A stretch of 64,000 nt of DNA from Gammaproteobacteria bacterium (GTDB lineage: Bacteria > Pseudomonadota > Gammaproteobacteria > Pseudomonadales > Pseudohongiellaceae). A program made the position numbers and the translations under genes. This document shows positions 47,089-57,286 of the stretch, piece after piece (the stretch's first letter is position 1; each line of letters starts with the position of its first letter). The notes beneath the pieces were generated by a model that worked only from the letters and a program-made list of their open reading frames with translations, did not search any database and had not been told where the DNA came from. Location: contig VYCF01000072.1 of assembly GCA_009844085.1 (NCBI GenBank), positions 1 through 64,000 on the forward strand, written 5' to 3'.

Positions 47089-48020
47089 TGCAATTTCTCC
47101 GCCACGCGCAATACCGCACTGCGGGCGCGCGGATTCCGCGCCACCTCAATGGCGGTGGCGCGTCTTGACTTACCTATCGGCCGAATTCGCTCTCGCAGTT
47201 GCCCTTTCGTAACCGGCAAATCGCGGGGAAAATCATCGCCCCGGGACTGTTCGAGAATGAAGCGCTTGACGATGCGATCTTCCAGCGAATGGAAACTGAT
47301 CACCGCGAGCCGGCCTCCGTCGCGCAGCGCTTCCAGCGCACCCGCCAGACCCTTGTGGAGTTCGTCTAGTTCCTCGTTGATGTGGATGCGAATGCCCTGG
47401 AAGGCGCGGGTGGCAGGATGCTTGCGGCGCTCCCGGCGGGGCAAGGCGGCGGCGACGATCGCCGCGAGCCGGCCGGTGGTCGCGATCGGTTCGCTTTTCC
47501 TTTCCTTTATTATGCGTGCGGCGATGCGCCGGGAATGCCTTTCCTCTCCATAACGGAAAATCGCGTCCGCGAGTTCGCGTTCGGACGCGGTCTCGATCCA
47601 TTCGGCCGCGCTTGAGCCGGTGCGCGGATCCATGCGCATGTCGAGCGGGCCGTCACCGCTGAAGCTGAAGCCCCGGCTGCTGTCGTCGACTTGCGGTGAA
47701 GACAGGCCGAGATCGAACAGGATGCCGTCGACCGCACCTTCGAGCCCTCGCTCGGCGAGTTCGGACCGCAGTTCGCCAAAGCGCCGGTCGATGACTTCGA
47801 GGCGCGAATCCCCGGCAGCCATTTCCCGGGCCGCGGCTATGGCCTCCGGATCCCGGTCCATGGCGAGCAGGCGGCCGCCGGTTCCGAGCCGCTGAAGGAT
47901 GGCGGCGCTATGTCCGCCGCGGCCGAAGGTGGCGTCGAGATAGACTCCGTCCTGTCGAAGGTTCAATGCTTCCACCACCGCTGCCCTCATTACCGGCTGA
48001 TGCCCGGCTGCGCCATTCAT
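47085..48020 (-). CDS. rsmH: 16S rRNA m4C1402 methyltransferase
   Basis: 311 residues, formerly MraW. SAM-dependent N4-methylation of C1402 in the ribosomal P site. Seen: HQPVMRAAVVEALNL, YLDATFGRGGHSAAIL (SAM site), DGILFDLGLSSPQVDD, GFSFSGDGPLDMRMD and the end SFHSLEDRIVKRF. It is the partner of RsmI (49034-49876), which methylates the 2'-OH of the same base. Confidence 0.97.
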   Translation of the reverse strand: MNGAAGHQPVMRAAVVEALNLRQDGVYLDATFGRGGHSAAILQRLGTGGRLLAMDRDPEAIAAAREMAAGDSRLEVIDRRFGELRSELAERGLEGAVDGILFDLGLSSPQVDDSSRGFSFSGDGPLDMRMDPRTGSSAAEWIETASERELADAIFRYGEERHSRRIAARIIKERKSEPIATTGRLAAIVAAALPRRERRKHPATRAFQGIRIHINEELDELHKGLAGALEALRDGGRLAVISFHSLEDRIVKRFILEQSRGDDFPRDLPVTKGQLRERIRPIGKSRRATAIEVARNPRARSAVLRVAEKLQ

Positions 48021-48032
48021 CGCCGTATGCCT

Positions 48033-48494
48033 TTACAGAGCCAGATTCGTGAGCTCTTCGGGCAATTCTCCCTGTTCGTGCACTTCTTCCAGCCATTCGT
48101 CGCGTTTCGACAGCCAGTTTTCCTGGCTCCAGATTTCCAGTTTCTTGCCCTGGCCGACCAGGCAGACCTGTTTTTCGAGTCCGGCGTACTGGCGCAATTC
48201 CTGCGGCAGCAATACGCGGCCGTTCCTGTCCAAGTCGAGATCGTTGGCATGGCCGATGAGCAGATGCTTCATGCGGCGCACGTGCTCGTTGAGGCCGGAC
48301 ATGCCGTCGATCTGCCGTTCGATCTTTTCCCATTCGGCCGGGAGATACAGCGACAGGCAGCGATGCCTGGTATCGAGATCGATGGTCACGACGAGGCGGC
48401 CGCCATGGTCGTTCGACAGGCGTTCGCGATAGCGGGCCGGCATGGCCAGACGCCCCTTGGCGTCGAGGCTGACGGTGTTCATTCCGCGAAACAT
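48033..48494 (-). CDS. mraZ: Transcriptional regulator MraZ
   Basis: 153 residues. ATG 48494 is chosen because MraZ proteins start MFRG-N-INLDAKGRLAMP; the longer frame includes the operator. It has two SpoVT/AbrB-like halves, each with a D-X-KGR / D-X-N-GR motif (DAKGRLAMP and DRNGRVLLP). It represses its own cluster by binding spaced repeats in the promoter. It opens the division/cell-wall operon. Confidence 0.96.
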   Translation of the reverse strand: MFRGMNTVSLDAKGRLAMPARYRERLSNDHGGRLVVTIDLDTRHRCLSLYLPAEWEKIERQIDGMSGLNEHVRRMKHLLIGHANDLDLDRNGRVLLPQELRQYAGLEKQVCLVGQGKKLEIWSQENWLSKRDEWLEEVHEQGELPEELTNLAL

Positions 48495-48500
48495 GGCGCT

Positions 48501-48560
48501 TTCCCTGAAATTTCCCCCAAATAAACCACATTCGCCCACAAATTACCAATATTTTCCACA
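48501..48560 (-). promoter_or_regulatory. MraZ operator: decamer repeats upstream of mraZ
   Basis: Read on the minus strand from 48560, consecutive 10-base units are TGTGGAAAAT, ATTGGTAATT, TGTGGGCGAA, TGTGGTTTAT, TTGGGGGAAA and TTTCAGGGAA. The first five keep GG at positions 4-5. MraZ is known to bind TGGGN-type repeats with 10-base period upstream of mraZ. A possible -35 TTGACC lies at 48600-48595. Confidence 0.65.
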
Positions 48561-48635
48561 TTTCGCCATCAAGTTTTTGACGTGCGAATTTGCGGTCAAG
48601 ACAATTTATTGACGCCAACCGGGGAAAGCGGGAAA

Positions 48636-48990
48636 AGGCCGAGTCAGCCTGTAAGCCGGGTTCTGTCGAGGGCAATCATTCATCTGCGGCCCGCGTCACC
48701 GCGGACCTGTAGCGGCCTACCCGAATCCGGTGCGAGCGACACCATGGGATTCCTATTTGGCCTTGCTCCGGGCGGGGTTTACCTTGCCACGGACTGTTAC
48801 CAGCCGCGCGGTGCGCTCTTACCGCACCATTTCACCCTTACCAGACGGCTGTCTGGCGGTATGCTTTCTGTTGCACTTGCCGTAGGCTCGCGCCCCCCAG
48901 GCGTTACCTGGCGCCCTGCTCTATGGAGCCCGGACTTTCCTCCGCCAGCGTCCAGGGACGCGAACGGCGATTGCCCGGCTGACTCGGTCT
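48636..48990 (-). ncRNA. rnpB: RNase P RNA, bacterial type A
   Basis: The ribozyme component of RNase P, which matures tRNA 5' ends. The P1 stem is formed by 48977-48987 (5' strand CCGAGTCAGCC) and 48639-48649 (3' strand GGCTGACTCGG), 11 perfect pairs. Conserved elements are in order: GGAGGAAAGTCCGGGCTCC at 48943-48925, the GGTAAGGGTGAAA segment, GCGGTAAGAGCGCACCGCG, AACAGTCCGTGGCAAGGTAAAC, GGAGCAAGGCCAAATAGG, and the 3' CAGAACCCGGCTTACAGG. Ends are estimated from P1. It lies between rsmI and mraZ. Its promoter probably overlaps the 3' end of rsmI. Confidence 0.97.
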
Positions 48991-49033
48991 TCCAGACTAA
49001 AGCAGCCGCCAAAACAACACAAGCTTCTGCAGG

Positions 49034-49876
49034 TCACGTTGTGCGGACGGCGGCGCGGTAAACTTCGTTCTTGCGCAGGCCGGTGATTTTTGCGGCGATG
49101 GATGCGGCTTTGGGCAAGGGGAGGTCGTTCTGGAGGAGAGCGACTATGCGCAGGGCTTCGGGGAGGCGTTCGTCTTCTCCCGGGTTTGATTCGCGGCCGG
49201 CCAGGATAAGAACGAATTCGCCCTTGAGGTGGTTTGCGTCGGCGCGCAGCCAGGCTGCCGCCTGTTCCAGGGCGCCGGGAAAATGGGATTCGAATTGCTT
49301 GGTCAATTCGCGGGCGATGAAAATACGGCGCTCGCTGCCGAGAATCGCGATCAGATCGTCGACGCAGTCGAGAATGCGATGGCTCGATTCGTACAATATC
49401 CAGGTGGCCGACTCGTCCTTGAGTTCTTCGATCCGTTTTCTTCGCCCCGCTTGGGCGGCGGGAAGAAAACCCGCGAACAGAAATCGGTCCGTCGGCAATC
49501 CGGAAACGCTCAAAGCGGCTGTCAGGGCGCTCGGGCCGGGAATGGGCAGGACTTCGATGCCTTCTTCCCGGGCGGCCTTTACGAGCGCATATCCCGGGTC
49601 CGAGATCAGCGGAGTGCCGGCGTCCGAAATCAGCGCGACACTGGCGCCGTCGCGCAACATCTGCAGCAGCTTTTCCCGTGCGCCCTCGCCGCTATGGTCG
49701 TGGTAGGAGAGCAGCGGCCGCCTGATGCCGAAATGCGCGAGCAATTTGCCGCTATGACGGGTGTCCTCGGCGGCAATGCAGTCGGCGCCGGCGAGCACTT
49801 CCCGGCCGCGGTCCGAGAAATCGGCGAGATTGCCGATGGGAGTCGCCACCACGTAAAGACAGCCTGTTTCCGTCAC
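49034..49876 (-). CDS. rsmI: 16S rRNA 2'-O-ribose C1402 methyltransferase
   Basis: 280 residues. Tetrapyrrole-methylase fold: LYVVATPIGNLADFSDRG, AEDTRHSGKLL, YHDH, ISDAGTPLISDPGY and IPGPSALTAALSVSGLPTDRF. It methylates the ribose of C1402, the base also modified by RsmH. Divergent from lpoA, as in E. coli (yraL/yraM). Confidence 0.96.
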   Translation of the reverse strand: MTETGCLYVVATPIGNLADFSDRGREVLAGADCIAAEDTRHSGKLLAHFGIRRPLLSYHDHSGEGAREKLLQMLRDGASVALISDAGTPLISDPGYALVKAAREEGIEVLPIPGPSALTAALSVSGLPTDRFLFAGFLPAAQAGRRKRIEELKDESATWILYESSHRILDCVDDLIAILGSERRIFIARELTKQFESHFPGALEQAAAWLRADANHLKGEFVLILAGRESNPGEDERLPEALRIVALLQNDLPLPKAASIAAKITGLRKNEVYRAAVRTT

Positions 49877-49995
49877 GCTGAAAATTTCTCCCGTGAATTG
49901 GTGAAAATCCGCAAGCTGTATTAGTCTTTCAGCATAGGCGAGGCTTTGGCCGCGCCGACTCGGATTTGCGGTTTCCGGATTCTAGTTTGTCATCG

Positions 49996-51765
49996 ATGCG
50001 TCTGTACATCCTGCTCTGGCTGCTCCTGCTTGCCGGCTGCGGCGCCTCAACGGGCGTGCGCGAGCCTGCCGCCCTCGACCGCGAGGAAGATACCATCGCC
50101 GGTTTGCTCGCCCGGGCCGAAACCGCGGCGGGGGTCGAGGCCGCGCTGCTGCGGCTGGACGCGGGCGAACGCCTGCTCGCGGAAGGACGCTTATCCGAGG
50201 CCGAACAAATAGCCGAAGCCGCCATGCCGGCGCCGCCGGAACTCGAAGTCCGGCTCATCTTGCTGCGCAGCCGCATCAGCCTGGCGGCGGACGATGGCGC
50301 GACAGCAATGGCGCGGCTGCGCGAGATCGGCGTGCCGGGCCGCTCGGCGGACTATTTCGTCGACTATTATCAACTTCTGGGAGATATCAACAGCGTCCTG
50401 GAACAGCCGCGGCAGGCGATCGGCGCCTGGGCCGAGGTCAGCGGCCTGCGCGACGGCGCGGGCGGCGAAGACGTGCGCCGCAAGATCTGGGCCACGCTGG
50501 AAGCGCTTTCCGGGCGCGAACTCGAAGAGATGGCCGCTTCGAGCACAAGTTACGAGTTGCGCGGCTGGATCGAATTGGCCCGGGTCGTGGATTCGGGCCA
50601 ATACAGCATCCCGCGGCAACTCGAATCCCTTGTAAGTTGGCGCCGGTCCTGGGAACAGCATTCTGCCGCGCGCCAATTGCCCGAACAATTGCGGCAACTG
50701 GAGGCGGCCTGGGCCGAACGGCCGCGCCATATCGCCCTCATCCTGCCCTTGCGGGAAGCCGCGGGCGCGGCGATTCAACAGGGCTTCCTCGCCGGATATT
50801 ATGAAGCGCTGGCGGTTTCGCGCGAGGTGCCGCGCATCTCGCTGTTCGACAGTTCCGGCGCTGCGGACATACTGCCGATCTACGAGCGTGCGGTCACCGC
50901 CGGCGCGGACCTGATCGTGGGACCGCTGTTCAAGGATCTCGTCAACCAGTTGCTCGAAGCCGGAGAACTGCCGACCCCTACGCTGGCGTTGAACTACACC
51001 GACGCCGATCCGCTGCCCGGCGACGGGCGGTTGTTCCAGTTCGCCCTGGCGCCGGAAGACGAGATCGACGCCATCATCGACCTCGCCTGGCAGGCCGGAC
51101 ATCGCAATGCCGCGGCTATCTATCCCGCCAACGACGTGTTTCTGCGCCTGCAGAACATCTTCGCCGAACGCTGGCAGGCCCGCGGCGGCAGTTTCGTATC
51201 GCGGGCGGCGTATCTCGGTGCGGGAGATTTCACCGATGTGGTCAAAAGCGTACTCGACATCGACGCCAGCGAGGCGCGGCTGCAACGCCTGCTCGATGTG
51301 TTGCCGCGCTCGAACGTCGCATTCACGCCGCGCCGGCGCCGCGACATCGATTTCATTTTTCTGATGGCGAACCCTCAGGTCGGGCGCCAGATCAAACCCG
51401 CGCTCGATTTCTATTTCGCCGATGACCTGCCGGTATTCGCCTTGCCGTCGATCTACGACGGCTCCGACAATCCGGATTTGAATCGGGACCTTGAAGGCAT
51501 CATTTTCGCCGACGCGCCGTTGATGTGGCTCGATCTCGACGTTCCTCTCGCCAGCGGCGGAACCGAGCGCAGATTGCAGGCCATGGGCATCGACAGCTTC
51601 CGCCTTTACCCGCGGCTGCAACAGTTTCTCAGGCGGCAAGTTACCAGCCTGCGCGGCGCCACCGGCGAGTTGCACATGGAAGAAAGTCGGCGCATTCATC
51701 GCCGGCTTACTCCGGGGCGCTTCGAAAACGGCGTCGCGGCGCCTCTCGCCGAACCCGGCGATTGA
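49996..51765 (+). CDS. lpoA: Outer-membrane lipoprotein LpoA, activator of PBP1A
   Basis: 589 residues from ATG 49996, chosen because it gives a lipoprotein signal MRLYILLWLLLLAGC with the lipobox LAGC. An N-terminal TPR-like helical domain (about 30-245) is followed by a periplasmic-binding-protein-like domain (about 250-575, ERPRHIALILPL onward). In E. coli LpoA stimulates the transpeptidase of PBP1A from the outer membrane. The divergent arrangement with rsmI and the downstream yraN-diaA-dolP support the call. Confidence 0.9.
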   Translation: MRLYILLWLLLLAGCGASTGVREPAALDREEDTIAGLLARAETAAGVEAALLRLDAGERLLAEGRLSEAEQIAEAAMPAPPELEVRLILLRSRISLAADDGATAMARLREIGVPGRSADYFVDYYQLLGDINSVLEQPRQAIGAWAEVSGLRDGAGGEDVRRKIWATLEALSGRELEEMAASSTSYELRGWIELARVVDSGQYSIPRQLESLVSWRRSWEQHSAARQLPEQLRQLEAAWAERPRHIALILPLREAAGAAIQQGFLAGYYEALAVSREVPRISLFDSSGAADILPIYERAVTAGADLIVGPLFKDLVNQLLEAGELPTPTLALNYTDADPLPGDGRLFQFALAPEDEIDAIIDLAWQAGHRNAAAIYPANDVFLRLQNIFAERWQARGGSFVSRAAYLGAGDFTDVVKSVLDIDASEARLQRLLDVLPRSNVAFTPRRRRDIDFIFLMANPQVGRQIKPALDFYFADDLPVFALPSIYDGSDNPDLNRDLEGIIFADAPLMWLDLDVPLASGGTERRLQAMGIDSFRLYPRLQQFLRRQVTSLRGATGELHMEESRRIHRRLTPGRFENGVAAPLAEPGD

Positions 51766-51776
51766 GAAAGTCCACA

Positions 51777-52151
51777 ATGGCAGGACGCCCGATCGACCGC
51801 CGTAAACTGGGAAGCCTGCAAGAGCAGCGGGCCCTTCGTTATCTGGGCGGTCACGGCCTGTCGCTGGTGCAAAGCAATTTCAACTGCCGGGTCGGCGAGA
51901 TCGACCTGATCATGCGCGACCGGCGGGGATACGTGGTCTTTGTCGAAGTGCGCTATCGCAAGAGCGACCGCTATGGCAGCGCGCTTGAAACCGTGGGGCC
52001 GGCCAAGCAGCGAAAACTGCGTCTGGCGGCAGCCTGGTTTCTGAAATCGAGGAACTGGCAGCACAAGTCCTGCCGTTTCGACGTCGTCGCGATTACCGGC
52101 GGCGGCCCGGCGGGAGAAGATCGGCTCGAATGGGTTCGCGACGCCTTTTAG
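51777..52151 (+). CDS. yraN: UPF0102 family protein YraN (nuclease-fold)
   Basis: 124 residues. It has the predicted endonuclease-like core of this family: GEIDLIMRD followed by VFVEVRYR, the E-X-D...E-X-K/R pattern of Holliday-junction-resolvase-like folds, and an N-terminal GSLQEQRALRYL. Molecular role not established. It follows lpoA by 11 bases. Confidence 0.92.
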   Translation: MAGRPIDRRKLGSLQEQRALRYLGGHGLSLVQSNFNCRVGEIDLIMRDRRGYVVFVEVRYRKSDRYGSALETVGPAKQRKLRLAAAWFLKSRNWQHKSCRFDVVAITGGGPAGEDRLEWVRDAF

Positions 52152-52175
52152 AACTGCCGATACCCGCTAAAATAA

Positions 52176-53389
<1,214 letters not shown>

Positions 53390-53402
53390 GCCGGCCGCCG
53401 GA

Positions 53403-54038
53403 TCAGGCGGTCATCTCGCGTTCGAGTTCCGAAAGACTGGCCTTTACCGAATCGCGATTGAACAGGCGGTCGCGATATTCGAACAGCGGTTTGGTCGCGC
53501 GAGTCTCCGGCAATTCGATTCCCATCACCGGCAGGCGCCAGAGGATCGGCGTCACGCAGCAATCGACGATCGTGAATTCGTCGCTCATGAAGAAGGGTTT
53601 TTCACCGAATATCGGCGCCGTGGCGATCAGGCTGTCGCGTAATTTCCCGCGAATTTCCTCGAGTTCGGAATCGGTTCCTTCGCTTGCGAGCAGGGGATCG
53701 ACGAGCGAGCACCATTCGCGCCGCACGCGATACATCCATAGCCGGCTTTGCGCGCGGGCGACCGGATAAACCGGAAACAGCGGCGGGTGCGGGAAGCGTT
53801 CATCGAGATATTCCATGATGATGTCGGCTTCATAAAGCACGAGGTCGCGGTCGACGAGGGTCGGCAAGCTGTTGTAGGGATTCAGGTCCACGAGGTCTTC
53901 GGGCAGATTTTCCGAATCGACGTCGAGCAGGTCGACGGTCACCTGTTTTTCGGCGAGAACGATACGTACGCGATGACTGTAGTGGTTGACCGGGTCCGAA
54001 TAAAAGGTCATGGACGACCGTTTCGCGATAACTCCCAT
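53403..54038 (-). CDS. sspA: Stringent starvation protein A (GST-like RNA polymerase factor)
   Basis: 211 residues from ATG 54038, preceded by GGGGAA; a much longer open frame upstream is a shadow. N-terminal thioredoxin-like domain (MTFYSDPVNHYSHRVRIVLAEKQ, PYNSLPTLVDRDLVLYEADIIMEYLDERF) and C-terminal helical domain (DEFTIVDCCVTPILWRL) match SspA, which binds RNA polymerase. It lies downstream of the cytochrome bc1 genes as usual, but no sspB follows. Confidence 0.92.
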   Translation of the reverse strand: MGVIAKRSSMTFYSDPVNHYSHRVRIVLAEKQVTVDLLDVDSENLPEDLVDLNPYNSLPTLVDRDLVLYEADIIMEYLDERFPHPPLFPVYPVARAQSRLWMYRVRREWCSLVDPLLASEGTDSELEEIRGKLRDSLIATAPIFGEKPFFMSDEFTIVDCCVTPILWRLPVMGIELPETRATKPLFEYRDRLFNRDSVKASLSELEREMTA

Positions 54039-54070
54039 TTTTTTCCCCGATTGCGGACGGCCGGCGTCCG

Positions 54071-56134
54071 TCAGTGATAGTCCTTGCGGAACTCGCGGCT
54101 CATGAGGGCGATGGAGATATAAAGCAGTCCCAGGAAGAGCAATACCCAGATGCCGATCTGCTGGCGCCGGTAGCGGATCGGCTCGCCGATGTAATGCAGG
54201 AAATTGACCATGTCCCCGACCATGGCGTCGAATTCGGCTTCGCTCATGCTGCCGGAGCCTTCGACGAGACTGAGGTCGCATTGGGTGGGATCGTCCGTGC
54301 CATGATCGTCACAGATCACGTCGCCCTGCAATTCGTATAGCACGTTGGGCATGCCCACGTTGGGAAAGATGCTGTTGTTCGTCCCGAAAGGCCGCACCGG
54401 ATCGTTGTAGAAGGAACGCAGATAGGTGTACAGCCAGTCGGGGCCGCGCACTCTCGATATCAGCGTCAGATCCGGCGGCGCCACGCCGAACCACTCGTTG
54501 GCGTCGTCCTCGGACATCGAATTCTCGATCAGATCGCCGATCAGCGAGTCATCGAAGATCAGGTTCTCAAGTACGAGTTCGTGGGGGATCTCCAGATCGT
54601 CGGCGGTGCGCTCGTAGCGCGCATAGCCGAGCGCGTGGCAGGAGACGCAATAGTTCATGTAGTAATTGAAGCCGCGTTGCAGTGAATCCTTGTCCATGAA
54701 GTCGGTCTCGACGTGATCGAGTTCGAGATTGCCGGCTTCCGCCGCTTCCGCCCGTTCCGAAACGAGCATCAACGGCAGCACCACGAGCAAGGCGATCAGC
54801 ACGATGCTGCCAATCAGTTGCGGGATGCTGATCCAGCGCCCGGTCAGGCGGTCCGGCGGCTGCGAAGTCTTTTCGATTCGCGTATACCAGGGCATGAGAA
54901 TGAAATAGAGGAAGTAGACCACGGTCATGATCTGCGCCAGCAAGATCTTGGCCGGGCTCACCGTCTGGACGCCAAGTACGCCGAGAATGAAAAAACTCAC
55001 CAGGAACAGCATCAGGGCGATGCGGCTGTACCAGCCCTTGTAGCGCATCGAGCGCACCGGACTGCGGTCGAGCCAGGGCAGGAAGAACATGATCGCGATG
55101 GCGCCGAACATGATCAGCAGACCCCAGAACTTCGCGTCGATGCCGAACAGCGGCACCGTCACCGCGCGCAACATCGAATAGAAGGGCGTGTAATACCACA
55201 CCGGCGGCACATGCTCCGGCGTGCGCAAGGAGTCGGCTTCCTGGAAATTGGCAATTTCGAGGAAGTAGCCGCCCATTTCGGGGGCGAAGAAGACGATCGC
55301 GAAAAACGCGATCAGGAACAGCACCACGCCGCCGAGATCATGAAAGATCGTGTAATAGGGATGGAACGGCACGCTGTCCACGGGAACGCCGTCCGGGCCC
55401 TTGTTCTGCTTGATCTCGATGCCATCGGGATTGTTCGAACCGACTTCGTGCAGGGCCAGGATGTGCAGCACCACCAAGGCAATCAGCACCAGCGGCATCG
55501 CGACCACGTGCAAGGCGAAGAAGCGGTTGAGCGTGGCGCCCGAAATCAGGTAGTCGCCGCGCACCCAGACCAGCAGGTCCTCGCCGATGATGGGAATGGA
55601 GCCGATCAGCGAGACGATGACGTTGGCGCCCCAATACGACATCTGGCCCCAGGGCAGCACATAGCCGAGAAAGCCTTCCATTACCAGGATCAGGTAGATG
55701 GCCATGCCGAAGACCCAGATGAGTTCGCGCGGCCGCTGGTAGGAACCGTACATCAGCCCGCGGAACATGTGCACATAGACCACGAAAAAGAAGGCCGAGG
55801 CGCCGGTCGAATGGACGTAACGCAACAGCCAGCCCCATTCGACGTCGCGCATGATGTATTCGATCGAGGCGAAGGCCCCCTCGGCGCTGGCGGTATAGTT
55901 CATCGTCAGCCAGATGCCCGAAAGAATCTGGATCACGAGCACGAGCAGCGAAAGTACGCCGAAGAAATACCAGAAATTGAAATTCGCCGGGGCATAGTAC
56001 TTGGACATATGCTTTTCCCAGGCGTTGACGACCGGCAGCCTGGCGTCGACCCAGTCGACTCCGGCGATCAAGGCGGATTGCAGCCGGCCGCCCGGCTTCG
56101 CCGCTTGCGCCTGCGCTTGCGCTTGCTCGCTCAT
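54071..56134 (-). CDS. Cytochrome b / cytochrome c1 fusion of the bc1 complex
   Basis: 687 residues in one uninterrupted frame. Residues 1 to about 410 are a full cytochrome b with 8 membrane spans: haem histidines in RYVHSTGASAFFFVVYVHMFRG and NRFFALHVVAMPLV...LHILALHEVG, and the quinol-site motif PPVWY, a variant of PEWY. After a hydrophobic segment (about 428-446) that looks like an internal signal and ends near AEAAEA, the cytochrome c1 part begins: haem motif CVSCH and a C-terminal anchor (WVLLFLGLLYISIAL). In most gammaproteobacteria these are two genes; a fused precursor cut after synthesis is known from fbcH of Bradyrhizobium. Overlaps petA by 4 bases. Confidence 0.92.
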   Translation of the reverse strand: MSEQAQAQAQAAKPGGRLQSALIAGVDWVDARLPVVNAWEKHMSKYYAPANFNFWYFFGVLSLLVLVIQILSGIWLTMNYTASAEGAFASIEYIMRDVEWGWLLRYVHSTGASAFFFVVYVHMFRGLMYGSYQRPRELIWVFGMAIYLILVMEGFLGYVLPWGQMSYWGANVIVSLIGSIPIIGEDLLVWVRGDYLISGATLNRFFALHVVAMPLVLIALVVLHILALHEVGSNNPDGIEIKQNKGPDGVPVDSVPFHPYYTIFHDLGGVVLFLIAFFAIVFFAPEMGGYFLEIANFQEADSLRTPEHVPPVWYYTPFYSMLRAVTVPLFGIDAKFWGLLIMFGAIAIMFFLPWLDRSPVRSMRYKGWYSRIALMLFLVSFFILGVLGVQTVSPAKILLAQIMTVVYFLYFILMPWYTRIEKTSQPPDRLTGRWISIPQLIGSIVLIALLVVLPLMLVSERAEAAEAGNLELDHVETDFMDKDSLQRGFNYYMNYCVSCHALGYARYERTADDLEIPHELVLENLIFDDSLIGDLIENSMSEDDANEWFGVAPPDLTLISRVRGPDWLYTYLRSFYNDPVRPFGTNNSIFPNVGMPNVLYELQGDVICDDHGTDDPTQCDLSLVEGSGSMSEAEFDAMVGDMVNFLHYIGEPIRYRRQQIGIWVLLFLGLLYISIALMSREFRKDYH

Positions 56135-56733
56135 GCCGCGTTCTCCTCGTCGATTCCGATAACCAGAATGTTGTCGTCTTCGAACGAATACGGCGGCACT
56201 TCCATGTTGCGGGAGGCCGGCGAACCGCTATAGACCCGGCCCGCGAGATCGAAGCGGGATCCATGACAGGGACAGAAGAAACCGCCGTTCCATTCGGCGT
56301 CGAAAGGCTGGGGCCGCAGCTCGATATGCGGAGTCGGCGAACAGAACAGATGTGGACAAAGGCCGACGAGCACCATCAATTCGGGCGTGCGCGAACGGAA
56401 CTCGTTCTGCGCGTATCCCGGCTGCTCGGGCTCTTCCGAATCCGGATCGGCGAGCCGTTCCGGATCGCGGTTCAGGGCTTCGAGCGCCTCGGGACTGCGC
56501 CGCACCACGAAGATGGGCCGGCCGCGCCAGGCGGGGATCGGTCCGAGCAACTCGCCCTCGAGCAGGTTGCCGATGTCGATGCGGACGGGCGCCCCGGCCG
56601 CCCTTGCTTCCGCGCTCGGATTCCACGATCCGATGAAGGGTACAGCCGCGCCGGCTACGCCGACCGTTCCCAAGCCCAATGAAGTACCTACCAGAAAGCG
56701 CCTGCGCGCGGTCTTGGTATTGTCGTCAGTCAC
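56131..56733 (-). CDS. petA: Ubiquinol-cytochrome c reductase iron-sulfur (Rieske) subunit
   Basis: 200 residues from GTG 56733 (AGGAG lies 11 bases upstream; longer frames exist). A Tat-type start RRRFLVGTSLGLG also serves as membrane anchor. The 2Fe-2S cluster boxes are CPHLFC and CPCHGS. The first box is normally CTHLGC, so Thr is Pro and Gly is Phe here. It passes electrons from quinol to cytochrome c1 at the periplasmic side. Confidence 0.92.
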   Translation of the reverse strand: MTDDNTKTARRRFLVGTSLGLGTVGVAGAAVPFIGSWNPSAEARAAGAPVRIDIGNLLEGELLGPIPAWRGRPIFVVRRSPEALEALNRDPERLADPDSEEPEQPGYAQNEFRSRTPELMVLVGLCPHLFCSPTPHIELRPQPFDAEWNGGFFCPCHGSRFDLAGRVYSGSPASRNMEVPPYSFEDDNILVIGIDEENAA

Positions 56734-56881
56734 CTTCGGTACATCTCCTGATCGAATGAAAATTTCCGGAAATTCCGCGCGCGCGGGCAAACCGGGCGGA
56801 TGCTAATGAATCCGCAGGAAAATATCAAGCGAGTTTCCGCCTGCTTCAAGACAACTTACTGAAATGTAAGAAAAAAGCCGA

Positions 56882-57274
56882 TTAGCGCTTGGAATATTGC
56901 GGCCGCTTGCGCGCCTTGCGCAGACCGACCTTCTTGCGCTCGACTTCGCGCGCGTCGCGGGATACGAATCCGGCCTTGCGCAAGGTCTGCTTGAGTTCGC
57001 TGTCGTAGTCGATCAGCGCCCGGGTGATGCCGTGCCGGATCGCCCCGGCCTGGCCGAAACTGCCGCCGCCGCGCACTGTAACCGTGATGTCGAAGCGCTC
57101 GTTCATGTCGACGACGTCAAGCGGCTGGCGCACGATCATGCGCGCCACTTCGCGGCCGAAATAGTTCGCCAGCGGACGCCGGTTGATCACGATATTGCCG
57201 CTGCCGCGGGTCAGGTACACTCTCGCGGTGGAGGTCTTGCGGCGGCCGGTGCCGTAAAACTGTTCGGTTTGCAT
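56882..57274 (-). CDS. rpsI: 30S ribosomal protein S9
   Basis: 130 residues, full length. Typical opening [22 protein letters not shown] and C-terminus [13 protein letters not shown], whose last residues contact tRNA in the P site. Co-transcribed with rplM, 12 bases upstream. Confidence 0.98.
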   Translation of the reverse strand: MQTEQFYGTGRRKTSTARVYLTRGSGNIVINRRPLANYFGREVARMIVRQPLDVVDMNERFDITVTVRGGGSFGQAGAIRHGITRALIDYDSELKQTLRKAGFVSRDAREVERKKVGLRKARKRPQYSKR

Positions 57275-57286
57275 TTCGTCTCGCGC

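Noticed and set aside
54750..54900. Frameshift between cytochrome b and c1
   Set aside because: The frame is open and in phase through the junction with sensible protein on both sides, so a real fusion is the simpler reading.
56820..56900. Rho-independent terminator after rpsI
   Set aside because: A T-run (TTTTTT) follows the stop on the minus strand, but only a 4-bp stem with a long loop precedes it.
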